A stretch of 17,538 nucleotides of DNA from Burkholderiales bacterium UBA1834. Lineage in GTDB: Bacteria > Pseudomonadota > Gammaproteobacteria > Burkholderiales > Burkholderiaceae_C. The stretch spans positions 1 to 17,538 of the forward strand of contig DDJC01000045.1 of the NCBI GenBank assembly GCA_002339015.1, given 5' to 3'. This document shows positions 1-6,605 of this stretch, piece by piece; the stretch's first letter is position 1, and every line of letters starts with the position of its first letter. The notes below the pieces were generated by a model. The model was not told the origin of the DNA, did no database searches, and worked only from the letters and a program-made list of their open reading frames with translations. Both the position numbers and the translations under genes were made by a program.

Positions 1-386
1 CAACTACCTTGACACGCGCCGGGATGCCTGGCGCGCTGGAGGCCAAGTACCCTCGTCAGGGGCAAACCTGGGCCTGGCAGTGGGTGTTCCCCTCAGAAGA
101 TCCCGGTGTCTGCCCGCGCACAGGGGTCGAGCGGCGCCACCATGTGATCGACAAGACCTTCCAGCGGGCGTTCAAGAAGGCGCTGGCCTTGTCTCGCATC
201 AGCAAGCCTGCCACCCCCCACACCTTGCGGCATTCTTTCGCCACGCACCTGCTTCAGGCCCATTACGACATCCGCACCGTGCAAGAGTTGCTGGGGCATG
301 CCGATGTCAGCACCACGATGATCTACACGCACGTGCTCAAGGTGGGCGGTGGCGGGGTGCGCAGCCCGCTGGACGCCCTGGCCTGA
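1..386 (+). CDS. intI: Integron integrase IntI-type tyrosine recombinase, C-terminal part
   Basis: This is the C-terminal catalytic part of a site-specific tyrosine recombinase that joins gene cassettes at attI/attC sites. The reading frame is open to the left edge, so the N-terminus lies outside the window; a TTG at position 9 is only an in-frame codon, not a believable start. Numbering from that TTG, the catalytic set is H71/R74 (HTLRHSFATHLL), H97 (LLGHADVSTT) and nucleophile Y106 (MIYTHVL). The upstream stretch ALEAKYP..., WAWQWVFPS and RRHHV matches the extra segment that separates IntI integrases from XerC/XerD, and the end (GVRSPLDALA) is also IntI-like. All visible catalytic residues are intact. 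In typical integrons attI and the cassettes lie at the 5' side of intI, which here is off the left edge. No attC-like site is seen after the stop codon. The thioredoxin-like gene follows after 33 bases on the same strand. Confidence 0.92.
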   Translation, partial: TTLTRAGMPGALEAKYPRQGQTWAWQWVFPSEDPGVCPRTGVERRHHVIDKTFQRAFKKALALSRISKPATPHTLRHSFATHLLQAHYDIRTVQELLGHADVSTTMIYTHVLKVGGGGVRSPLDALA

Positions 387-419
387 CCGGCCTCGCGTCG
401 GGCTCTGCCACAATCGGCC

Positions 420-806
420 ATGGCCTTCACCGCTCCTGTGTCTCTCGACGTCGTCTGCCTGTGCGCCGATTGGTGCGGCACTTGCCGTGAGTACAAGGCG
501 GTCTTCGAGGCGCTGCAGCAGGCGCATCCTCAGCACCGCTATCGCTGGATCGACATCGAGGATGAATCCGAACTGGCGGGCGATGTCGATGTCGAGACCT
601 TTCCCACGCTGATGCTGGCGCATGACGGGCAAGTGCTGTTCGCTGGCCCGGTGCTGCCGCGCCTGGGTGATGTCCAGCGGCTGTTGACGGTGCAGGTCGA
701 TCACGTGTCGGCAGGTGGCCAGGCGCCGGATCTGGCCGCGGCAGGGCTGGCGCCCGATCAGGTGGCCGCGTTCAAGGATCTGGCGCGCAAGTCTGCGGCG
801 GCCTGA
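420..806 (+). CDS. Thioredoxin-fold protein with WCGTC active site
   Basis: This is a 128-residue cytoplasmic protein with no signal peptide. Residues 10-90 form a thioredoxin fold: the redox motif ADWCGTC (C19 and C22) follows a beta strand, an acidic strand reads WIDIEDE, and the cis-proline loop is FPTL (P62). These features suggest thiol-disulfide exchange on an unknown partner. The CGTC motif differs from the CGPC of classical thioredoxin, so it is better called thioredoxin-like than trxA. Residues 95-128 form an Ala-rich tail (GLAPDQVAAFKDLA) beyond the fold. ATG 420 is the first start after the integrase stop and has no clear Shine-Dalgarno. The stop codon lies in a GC-rich hairpin that separates it from the convergent BLUF gene. 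A link with the integrase beyond position is not shown. Confidence 0.85.
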   Translation: MAFTAPVSLDVVCLCADWCGTCREYKAVFEALQQAHPQHRYRWIDIEDESELAGDVDVETFPTLMLAHDGQVLFAGPVLPRLGDVQRLLTVQVDHVSAGGQAPDLAAAGLAPDQVAAFKDLARKSAAA

Positions 807-814
807 GGGGCCGC
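798..814. terminator. Possible bidirectional stem-loop between convergent genes
   Basis: A perfect 6-bp stem (GCGGCC pairs with GGCCGC) with a 5-base loop overlaps the TGA of the thioredoxin-like gene and lies 12 bases from the end of the BLUF gene. It sits where a shared terminator would be expected, but neither side has a T-run. It may therefore be only a GC-rich chance hairpin or a weak terminator. Confidence 0.25.
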
Positions 815-825
815 GCCCTGTGCTG

Positions 826-1245
826 TCAGCGGCGGTACAGGCTGTGGCCGGGCTGCAGGCTCTGCGTCATGCGGTCGATCAGCCATTGCGCGCGTTCGGG
901 ATCGCGGTGGCCGGCCTGATGCACCTGGTGCACGTCGTCGTCCAGTGAGTGGCTGGCGAAGTAGCGCATGGACCATTGGTCGAACTGCCGTTGCTCCGCT
1001 GTGATGGTGAACAACTCCACCACGTCCGCATGGCGGGTGTCGGCTTGGATGCGAAGCATCAGCGCATCGATGGCATCGGTGCGGCCTTCGATGCACTGGA
1101 TGAAGTAGCGACCCGTGAAGCCCAGCGCGCCGGTGATGTCCAGCTGGCGGTTGCTGCGTTCGCTGAGCGCGTGCAGCCGCTGCAGGGCGTGAGGCGTGGC
1201 GGGCATGGTCACCCGGCTGATGTAGATGAGGCGCTTGAGAGACAT
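826..1245 (-). CDS. Short BLUF-domain blue-light sensor protein
   Basis: This 139-residue protein is made almost entirely of one BLUF domain, the FAD-binding blue-light receptor fold. The key photocycle positions are present at the same numbers as in cyanobacterial PixD: Y8 (RLIYISR), N32 (SERSNRQ), Q50 in FIQCIEG, and W91/M93 (QWSM). Other family signatures are DITGALGFTG, the EG after the glutamine strand, and DTRHADV. There is no effector domain, so the signal must pass by contact with a partner. Residues 94-139 form the usual C-terminal helical cap. The gene is 40 bases downstream of the GGDEF-EAL gene on the same strand and probably shares its transcript. In Rhodopseudomonas palustris a short BLUF protein (PapB) controls an EAL phosphodiesterase (PapA), which makes the upstream neighbour the obvious partner here. 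The ATG start gives a standard N-terminus (MSLKRLIYIS). Confidence 0.93.
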   Translation of the reverse strand: MSLKRLIYISRVTMPATPHALQRLHALSERSNRQLDITGALGFTGRYFIQCIEGRTDAIDALMLRIQADTRHADVVELFTITAEQRQFDQWSMRYFASHSLDDDVHQVHQAGHRDPERAQWLIDRMTQSLQPGHSLYRR

Positions 1246-1285
1246 GGCGGGCAGGGGGCGCCGCGGCTGTGCGCGACGGCACGGA

Positions 1286-3703
1286 TCAGATCATCGCGGC
1301 GAACTCGGTGCTCAGCCACTCGTGCGTGGTGTCGGGCGGCACCCAGCTGCGCGCCCAGTGCGGGAACTGCGCCGCCGGCATCGGGCGCGCGATGAAGTAG
1401 CCCTGGGCCTCGTCGCAGGTCAGGCCGGCCAGCAGCTTCCACGATTTCGCATTCTCCACGCCTTCGGCCACCACACTCAGCCCGAGGTTATGGGCCAGGT
1501 CGACGGTGGAGCGCACGATCTTGGCATCCTGCAGATCGCTCTCCATGTTCATCACGAAGGACTTGTCGATCTTGAGTTCGTCCACCGGCAGGCGCTTCAG
1601 ATACGCCAGCGAGGAGTAGCCCGTGCCGAAGTCGTCGATGGAGAGCTTCAGGCCCATGGCGTGCAGGCGGCCCAGCGTCTGCAGGGCACGCTGCGGGTCG
1701 TCCATGATGGCGCTTTCGGTGATCTCCAGGATCAGGTTGTTGGGGTTGACCGTGTACTGGCCCAGCAGGCGTTCGAGCTTGACGGGCAGGTCCTGGTCCA
1801 TCAGGTCGCGGGTGGACAGGTTGACCGACAGCTTCATGGTCTGGCCCTCGGCCGACAGCTGGGCGCTCATCATGGCCGATTGCTCGATCATCCAGGTGGT
1901 CAGCACGCGGATGAAACCGGTCTGCTCAGCGAAAGGAATAAAGCGCATGGGCGGCACCAGGCCGCGCTCGGGATGCTCCCAGCGCGCCAGGGCCTCGGCG
2001 CCGATGACGGCGCCGGTGCGCAGGTTGATCTTGGGCTGCAGGAACAGGCGCAGTTGGTCGTGGTCGACGGCGTAGCGCAGTTCGCTCATCAGGGTGAGCG
2101 ATTCCTGGCTGCTGGAATCCAGCCCCGGGTGGTAGGCCACTGTGCCGGCCTGGTGCTGCTTGGCGGCGTACATGGCCACTTCGGCGCGGCTGAGCAGCGG
2201 GTCGGCCTCTTCGCCGTGGTCGGGGCAGCTGGCGATGCCGATGCCGGCGCCAAGGTCCACGGTGTGGTCGTCCAGGGTGATGGGGCGCTCGAAGGCCTGC
2301 TGCACCCGCTCGGCCACGGCCTTGGCGGCCTGTGCATCGGTGCGGGGCAGCAGGATGGCGAACTCGTCGCCGCCCAGGCGCGCCAGCACATCGTTGGGGC
2401 TCAGGGCCTCGCCGCGCAGGCGCTCGGCCACGGCCCGCAGCAGGCGGTCGCCGAAGCGGTGGCCCAGCACATCGTTGACATGCTTGAAGCGGTCCATGTC
2501 CAGCAGCATGATGGTGCAGGGGCTGCCGTCTTCCTTGGTGCGCAGGATGGCCTGGCGCAGGTCATGGCGGAACTGCTCGCGGTTGGGGAGGTCGGTCAGG
2601 GCATCCTGGTAGGCCAGGCGGCGGATCTCGCTCTCGCGGGCCTGGATGGCCAGGCGCATGGTTTCGAAGGATTGGGCCAGATCACCGATCTCGTCCTGTG
2701 AGTGAACACGCACTTCGGCGCCGTAGTCCCCGCGTTCCAGGCGGCGGGCCGAGCCGGCCAGCACGCGCAGCGGCGTGGTGATGCGGCGGGCTGTGAAATA
2801 GCCGCCCACCCCGAAGGCGCCGATGCCCAGGGCCGACAGCAGCAGCAGGGTCAGCTTGAGCTGGCCGTAGGGGGCCAGGGCCTGGTCCACCGAGCGCAGC
2901 AGCAGCGCCGTGACCGGCGGCTGGCCCGGCGTGCCCGGCAGCACGACCTGGTGGCCGGCGTATTCGTCGCCCTGCACCAGCAAGGCCAGATCGGTGCCGT
3001 CGCTGTTGGCGGAGATGGGGCTTTGCCAGGCGGCGGCCACAGGCTGCCACTGGGCCTTGTCGAGGGTGCCCTGGTTGACGTGCCAGTCACCCTGCGGGGT
3101 GCGCAGCATCAGCACCACGTCCAGGCCCGACAGGGCCTTCATGTCCTTGAGCAGGGCCTCGCCGATGGGAAAGCCCATCCCCACCCAGCCGATGATGGTG
3201 GGTGCGCGCACGGGCACGGCCACGATCTGATAGGGCTGGCCATCGACCACCTCGACCTGGTTGGGCTGGGCGCCGCCGGTCATGCTCTGGCGGGCGTAGC
3301 GCTGCACCGCGGCCACGAAGTGCCCGGCCGTGGGCACGGTGCTGGCTTTGAGGTTGAACTGCGCATCGGTGAACACGGCCACGCCGGCATTGATGCGGTT
3401 GCCGTGGTTCTCCAGGGCCGATTGCAGGGTCTCGGCATCGTCGCTGCCCACGGCGGAGCGGAAGCCGTAGTCGGCCGAGAGCACGCGCGTGGCCTGCTCG
3501 AGGTTGTAGGTGTTCTGCTGCAGCAGCCTCAGAAAAACGCGTTCGCCGGTGTCCAGCTCGGTGCGGATGGAGGCGCGGGCGTTGCGGTCCACGCTGTCCT
3601 GGATGAACCAGTAGCTGGCCGCCTGGATGATCACCAGAAGGCCCAGGTAGACCGCGACGATGCGGGCCTGCAGCTTCTTGGGGTTCATCACGGTCGGCAG
3701 CAT
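1286..3703 (-). CDS. Membrane GGDEF-EAL cyclic-di-GMP protein with Cache-like sensor and HAMP
   Basis: This 805-residue inner-membrane protein can in principle make and break c-di-GMP. The order is: TM helix about 15-34; periplasmic sensor 35-281, probably a double-Cache domain; TM helix about 282-303; HAMP about 304-357; GGDEF about 362-525; EAL about 537-785. The GGDEF motif is intact (RLGGDEF, 444-448), but the RxxD product-inhibition site reads SPND, so its Arg is missing. The EAL domain keeps the expected catalytic set: E570 (AEALARW), N628 (SVNLS), E660 (LEITES), D690/D691 (DDFGTGYSS), K711 (LKIDKSF), E747 (AEGVE) and QGYFIARP. It is therefore probably an active phosphodiesterase, perhaps with GTP-sensing or weak cyclase activity in GGDEF. 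The BLUF gene follows after 40 bases, and a short ORF ends 35 bases upstream. A second ATG five codons inside (MNPKK, 3688) is an equally good start; neither has a clear Shine-Dalgarno. Confidence 0.93.
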   Translation of the reverse strand: MLPTVMNPKKLQARIVAVYLGLLVIIQAASYWFIQDSVDRNARASIRTELDTGERVFLRLLQQNTYNLEQATRVLSADYGFRSAVGSDDAETLQSALENHGNRINAGVAVFTDAQFNLKASTVPTAGHFVAAVQRYARQSMTGGAQPNQVEVVDGQPYQIVAVPVRAPTIIGWVGMGFPIGEALLKDMKALSGLDVVLMLRTPQGDWHVNQGTLDKAQWQPVAAAWQSPISANSDGTDLALLVQGDEYAGHQVVLPGTPGQPPVTALLLRSVDQALAPYGQLKLTLLLLSALGIGAFGVGGYFTARRITTPLRVLAGSARRLERGDYGAEVRVHSQDEIGDLAQSFETMRLAIQARESEIRRLAYQDALTDLPNREQFRHDLRQAILRTKEDGSPCTIMLLDMDRFKHVNDVLGHRFGDRLLRAVAERLRGEALSPNDVLARLGGDEFAILLPRTDAQAAKAVAERVQQAFERPITLDDHTVDLGAGIGIASCPDHGEEADPLLSRAEVAMYAAKQHQAGTVAYHPGLDSSSQESLTLMSELRYAVDHDQLRLFLQPKINLRTGAVIGAEALARWEHPERGLVPPMRFIPFAEQTGFIRVLTTWMIEQSAMMSAQLSAEGQTMKLSVNLSTRDLMDQDLPVKLERLLGQYTVNPNNLILEITESAIMDDPQRALQTLGRLHAMGLKLSIDDFGTGYSSLAYLKRLPVDELKIDKSFVMNMESDLQDAKIVRSTVDLAHNLGLSVVAEGVENAKSWKLLAGLTCDEAQGYFIARPMPAAQFPHWARSWVPPDTTHEWLSTEFAAMI

Positions 3704-3738
3704 GACAGGTCAGCGGTGGACAGTGGGCAGGGGCCGGT

Positions 3739-3927
3739 TCAGCGAGAGGTGTCGGGGTGCTCGGTCGGGCGCGCCCACAGCCGCCAGGCATCCTGAAGCC
3801 AGCCGGTCGTGGAGTGTTGGGTATCAGTGTGCATCAGGATGCCCTTCTTTGGCGAGGAAACCGCAATTTCCTGGCCAGTGTCGGCGTCTGTCTGCAGCGG
3901 GCTGGGGGCCTCCAGCGAGGGGGTCAT
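3739..3927 (-). CDS. Putative 62-residue protein upstream of the GGDEF-EAL gene
   Basis: I do not recognise this small ORF. It begins at an ATG with a good Shine-Dalgarno (GGAGA at 3936-3940, 8-base spacer), better than those of most genes in the window. It ends 35 bases before the GGDEF-EAL start and has the high third-position GC of its neighbours. The protein starts MTPSLEAPSPLQTDAD, is polar in the middle (SSPKKGILMHTDTQ) and has a Trp-rich end (GWLQDAWRLWARP). No signal peptide, membrane helix or double-glycine leader is visible. The frame can extend to a TTG at 3951, but the ribosome binding site favours 3927. Its place suggests co-expression with the c-di-GMP and BLUF genes. It may instead be a chance ORF in the leader of that operon. 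Confidence 0.5.
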   Translation of the reverse strand: MTPSLEAPSPLQTDADTGQEIAVSSPKKGILMHTDTQHSTTGWLQDAWRLWARPTEHPDTSR

Positions 3928-3962
3928 GAACGAAGTCTCCGTTGAAAGCAAGGATCCTTCGT

Positions 3963-3991
3963 TGTATCGGCAAGAGTGCCGCAGGGCTCAA
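3963..3991 (-). promoter_or_regulatory. Candidate promoter for the small ORF / GGDEF-EAL / BLUF unit
   Basis: On the minus strand, TTGAGC (3991-3986) and GATACA (3968-3963) are separated by 17 bases, a weak sigma-70-type match. The same place holds GCCGATAC (3971-3964), one mismatch from the flagellar sigma-28 -10 consensus GCCGATAA, though no convincing sigma-28 -35 element is found. Either would place transcription start about 30 bases before the ATG at 3927. This is a pattern match only. Confidence 0.3.
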
Positions 3992-4015
3992 GGGCGCGAT
4001 GACCCGAACAGCACG

Positions 4016-4047
4016 GTGCCAGTCGGGCATTTCGTGATACTGGTCAC
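4016..4047 (-). terminator. Stem-loop at the end of the acyltransferase gene
   Basis: GTGCCAGT (4016-4023) pairs with ACTGGTCAC (4039-4047), an 8-bp stem with one bulged base and a 15-base loop. It overlaps the acyltransferase stop codon. There is no T-run after it on the minus strand, so it is at best a weak terminator or an mRNA-end structure. It does mark a plausible break between the holA/acyltransferase genes and the signalling genes downstream. Confidence 0.25.
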
Positions 4048-5432
4048 GCGGGTTGCGGGCTGGGCTGCAGTGCAGGCTGGGGCAGCAGCCAGCGGTTCAG
4101 CACAGACTGGGCGCGCTCGATCAGGGCCTGCATGTCGCGGTCTTCGTATTCGTCGCGCTGGTGGCTGCACACCATCACTTGGCGGCCGTTCACACTGACG
4201 AACACCATCAGGGGGGCGACACCGGACACGGTCGGGTAGATTTCGGACAGGCGCACGCGCGCACCCGGTGGATTGAAGGCATCGGCCGAGCCGATGTTGG
4301 TGGTGTGGCAGCTCAGGTGGGGCAGGGTGTCCAGGCGCTTGGCGCGCATGATCAGGCGGCTGTAATCGTGCGTGCGGATGCCGCCCAGCCATTCGTAGGG
4401 CAGCAGCGGCAGGATCATGGTGCGCTGGGTGAAGCGGTCCATGCCGGCGCGCATGCGGGCATCGATCCAGCGCACGCGCTCGGCGTCGGGCACCTCCTGC
4501 GGCAGCAGGATGTCCAGCGTGGCCACGTAGTTGCCCATGGTGGGCGCCGTGCCTTCAGGGAAGTAGCGGCGCAGATCGACCGACACGCGAATCAGCGCGG
4601 CCGTGCCCGGGCGGTTGCCGGCCAGCTCCAGCATGGCCGTGCCCATGGTGGCCATCAGCATGGAGTTGCCCGACCCGCCGCGTGCCTTGGCCGCCAGCGA
4701 CAGATCCCTGGAGAGGCAGCCGAACTCATGGTGCTGCACCCCGGTGCTCAGGTAGCGGGCCGAACGCTTGGCGGGCAGGCGCACGATCTCGTAACGGGCC
4801 CGTTCGCGCTGCTCGGCCTTCTGCGCGCGGTGGGCGGCCAGCAGCCGGCCGGGGATCTGCCACCAGTGGGCAGGCAGCACGGCGGGCAGCATGCTGGGGT
4901 TGTCCAGCGGCAGGGCATCGACGGGCAGGCCATTGAGCAGCTTGACCAGGGCCTCCAGGCACATCACGATGGAGCGGCCATCGACCAGCAGGTGGTGGGC
5001 GCTCCAGATCATGGCCGGACGGGTGGGGTGCGCCACGAACTGCATGCGCACGCCCAGGCCGCGCTGCAGCGCGACAGGGTCGTTCAAGGCCCGCTCGTGC
5101 CAGCGGCGCTGGGCGGCGGGATCGTCCAGCTCGATGTGCTCGGTGCGGAAGGCCTGGTCGAACAGGATCTCGAACTGGTCATCTTCATCGAGGATGCGCA
5201 GCTGGAAGCGCCGCGCGGTGGGTTCGAGCACGCCACGCAGCCGCGGGAACAGCGACATCATGCGGCGGCAGGCCGCGCGCACGTCGTCGGCCGTGACCGG
5301 GTCGTCGAAGCGCAGGATGTAGGGCTGGTTGAGCTGCCCCATCGGGCCTTCGCAGGCCGCGTACAGCCACTCGGAGCGGTTGAGCGTGACAACCGGGGCG
5401 CTGGACGGGGGCAAGGGGCGGCGAGACGGCAT
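4044..5432 (-). CDS. Stand-alone condensation-superfamily (HHxxxDG) acyltransferase
   Basis: This protein of about 462 residues has the fold signature of CoA- or carrier-dependent acyltransferases (NRPS condensation, alcohol acetyltransferase, PapA5 and WS/DGAT relatives). The catalytic motif is intact: SAHHLLVDGRS (H149, H150, D154, G155, numbered from the TTG at 5441). Supporting features are an N-terminal LNRSEWLY start, LFPRLRG near 64-70, and a second-half stretch VSVDLRRYFPEGTAP...MGNYVATL. No DFGWG motif of NRPS condensation domains is seen, and no adenylation or carrier domain is nearby, so it probably esterifies or transfers an acyl group onto a small molecule or lipid rather than building a peptide. 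Substrates are unknown. The end is Pro/Gln-rich (QPALQPSPQPA). It follows holA on the same strand, so read-through from that operon is likely. The ATG at 5432 is chosen over a TTG at 5441; neither has a clear ribosome binding site. Confidence 0.82.
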   Translation of the reverse strand: MPSRRPLPPSSAPVVTLNRSEWLYAACEGPMGQLNQPYILRFDDPVTADDVRAACRRMMSLFPRLRGVLEPTARRFQLRILDEDDQFEILFDQAFRTEHIELDDPAAQRRWHERALNDPVALQRGLGVRMQFVAHPTRPAMIWSAHHLLVDGRSIVMCLEALVKLLNGLPVDALPLDNPSMLPAVLPAHWWQIPGRLLAAHRAQKAEQRERARYEIVRLPAKRSARYLSTGVQHHEFGCLSRDLSLAAKARGGSGNSMLMATMGTAMLELAGNRPGTAALIRVSVDLRRYFPEGTAPTMGNYVATLDILLPQEVPDAERVRWIDARMRAGMDRFTQRTMILPLLPYEWLGGIRTHDYSRLIMRAKRLDTLPHLSCHTTNIGSADAFNPPGARVRLSEIYPTVSGVAPLMVFVSVNGRQVMVCSHQRDEYEDRDMQALIERAQSVLNRWLLPQPALQPSPQPA

Positions 5433-5488
5433 GGGCTGCAAAGGGTGGATGCAGCCTGACTATAGGGGGCCGTGCGGCGGCCCCGGGC

Positions 5489-6583
5489 TCAGGTTTCCCC
5501 GTGCCTCCCCTCGCGTGCGGGGGCGGGTGTGGCCGCACGGCACAGCATCAGGGCCAGGCGGCCGAGGGCCTGCCACGGATCATCGGGCCACTGCGGGTGG
5601 CGCAGGCCCTTGACGATGCCGTCGACGATGCTGGCCGCGTGGACCAGGCGGGCCGTGGTGGCCCCGCGCAGTTGCGGCAGCACGCGCTCGAACAGGCGCT
5701 CGCGCGGGCCCCACACGCGCTGCTCGCGCAGCACCATGGGCAGGGGCTTGCCGGCGTCCAGGCCCTGGCGGGCGCGGTGCAGGCCCAGGATGTCGTCGCT
5801 GAGCGACCAGTGCACCAGCACGGCCGCCTCGCCCTCGGCCTGCAGGACTTCGATCATGCGCAGGGCGCGGGCGGTGTGCCCCCCCAGCACGGCCTCGCTG
5901 AGCTTGAAGACGTTGAAGCGCGCCACGTCGACCACGGCGGCATCGATCTGGTCGAAGGTGAGCGTGCCGGGCGGGTAGAGCAGGCCGAGCTTGAGCACTT
6001 CCTGGTGCGCGGCCAGCAGGTTGCCTTCGACGCGGTCGGCGAAGAAAGCCAGGGTGCGCTGGCCGGCCTCGCCGGGCTCGACCTGCTGGCCCTGCGCGGA
6101 CAGGCGCTGTGCGATCCACAGCGGCAGGGCCTGGCGCTCGACCGGGTCACAGCGCACGTTGACGCCAGCGCCATCGAGCGCGGTGAACCAGGCGCTGCCC
6201 TGCTGGGCCTTGTCCAGCCGGGGCAGGGTGACGATGGTGAGCAGGCCGTCGTTGCCGGCGGCCTGTTCGCAGTAGCTCTGCAGGATCTGCGAGCCGTCCT
6301 TGCCGGGCTTGCCCGAGGGGATGCGGATCTCGATCAGTTGGCGGTCACCGAACAGCGACATGGCGCTGCCTGCGGCCAGCAGGCCACCCCAGTCGTAGTG
6401 GGCGCCGGCCACGGTGAAGACCTGGCGTTCGGTGAAGCCGGCCTGGCGGGCGGCGGCGCGGATGGTGTCGGCCGATTCCTGGGCCAGCAGGGCCTCGTCG
6501 CCATGCAGGGTGTAGACCGGCTTGAGGCCGGCGCTGCCCGCCTTGCGCAGGTGCTCGGCCAGCTGGTCGTGGCGCAGTTGCAT
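5489..6583 (-). CDS. holA: DNA polymerase III subunit delta
   Basis: This 364-residue protein is the clamp-loader delta subunit, which opens the beta sliding clamp and acts with the gamma/tau and delta' subunits in the replisome. Its length suits the HolA family. Recognisable parts are the N-terminal LKPVYTLHGDEALLAQES segment of the AAA+-like domain, the strand LLTIVTLPRLDKAQQ, the core helix region RVEGNLLAAHQEVLKLGLL, and the helical collar (VARFNVFKLSEAVLGG, EGEAAVLVHWSLSDDILGLHRAR). It has no Walker A motif, as expected for delta. It starts 22 bases after the lptE stop with a weak GGGA upstream, and leuS-lptE-holA is a conserved cluster in betaproteobacteria, which supports the call. The last residues (PAPAREGRHGET) are poorly ordered-looking and family-variable. 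Confidence 0.95.
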   Translation of the reverse strand: MQLRHDQLAEHLRKAGSAGLKPVYTLHGDEALLAQESADTIRAAARQAGFTERQVFTVAGAHYDWGGLLAAGSAMSLFGDRQLIEIRIPSGKPGKDGSQILQSYCEQAAGNDGLLTIVTLPRLDKAQQGSAWFTALDGAGVNVRCDPVERQALPLWIAQRLSAQGQQVEPGEAGQRTLAFFADRVEGNLLAAHQEVLKLGLLYPPGTLTFDQIDAAVVDVARFNVFKLSEAVLGGHTARALRMIEVLQAEGEAAVLVHWSLSDDILGLHRARQGLDAGKPLPMVLREQRVWGPRERLFERVLPQLRGATTARLVHAASIVDGIVKGLRHPQWPDDPWQALGRLALMLCRAATPAPAREGRHGET

Positions 6584-6605
6584 GGCGATGTCCCGTGCGG
6601 GTGTG

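Noticed and set aside
1226..3796. Two long + strand open frames (491 and 364 codons) opposite the GGDEF-EAL gene
   Set aside because: Both are antisense shadows of a gene with intact domains and catalytic motifs; their products are compositionally biased with no recognisable domain.
3950..3959. Perfect 10-bp palindrome AAGGATCCTT in the leader of the small ORF
   Set aside because: A 10-bp palindrome is expected many times by chance in 17.5 kb, and there is no second copy or spacing pattern to suggest an operator.
4053..5459. 468-codon + strand frame opposite the acyltransferase
   Set aside because: It mirrors the acyltransferase almost exactly and lacks any motif; the minus-strand frame has HHLLVDG and the family layout.
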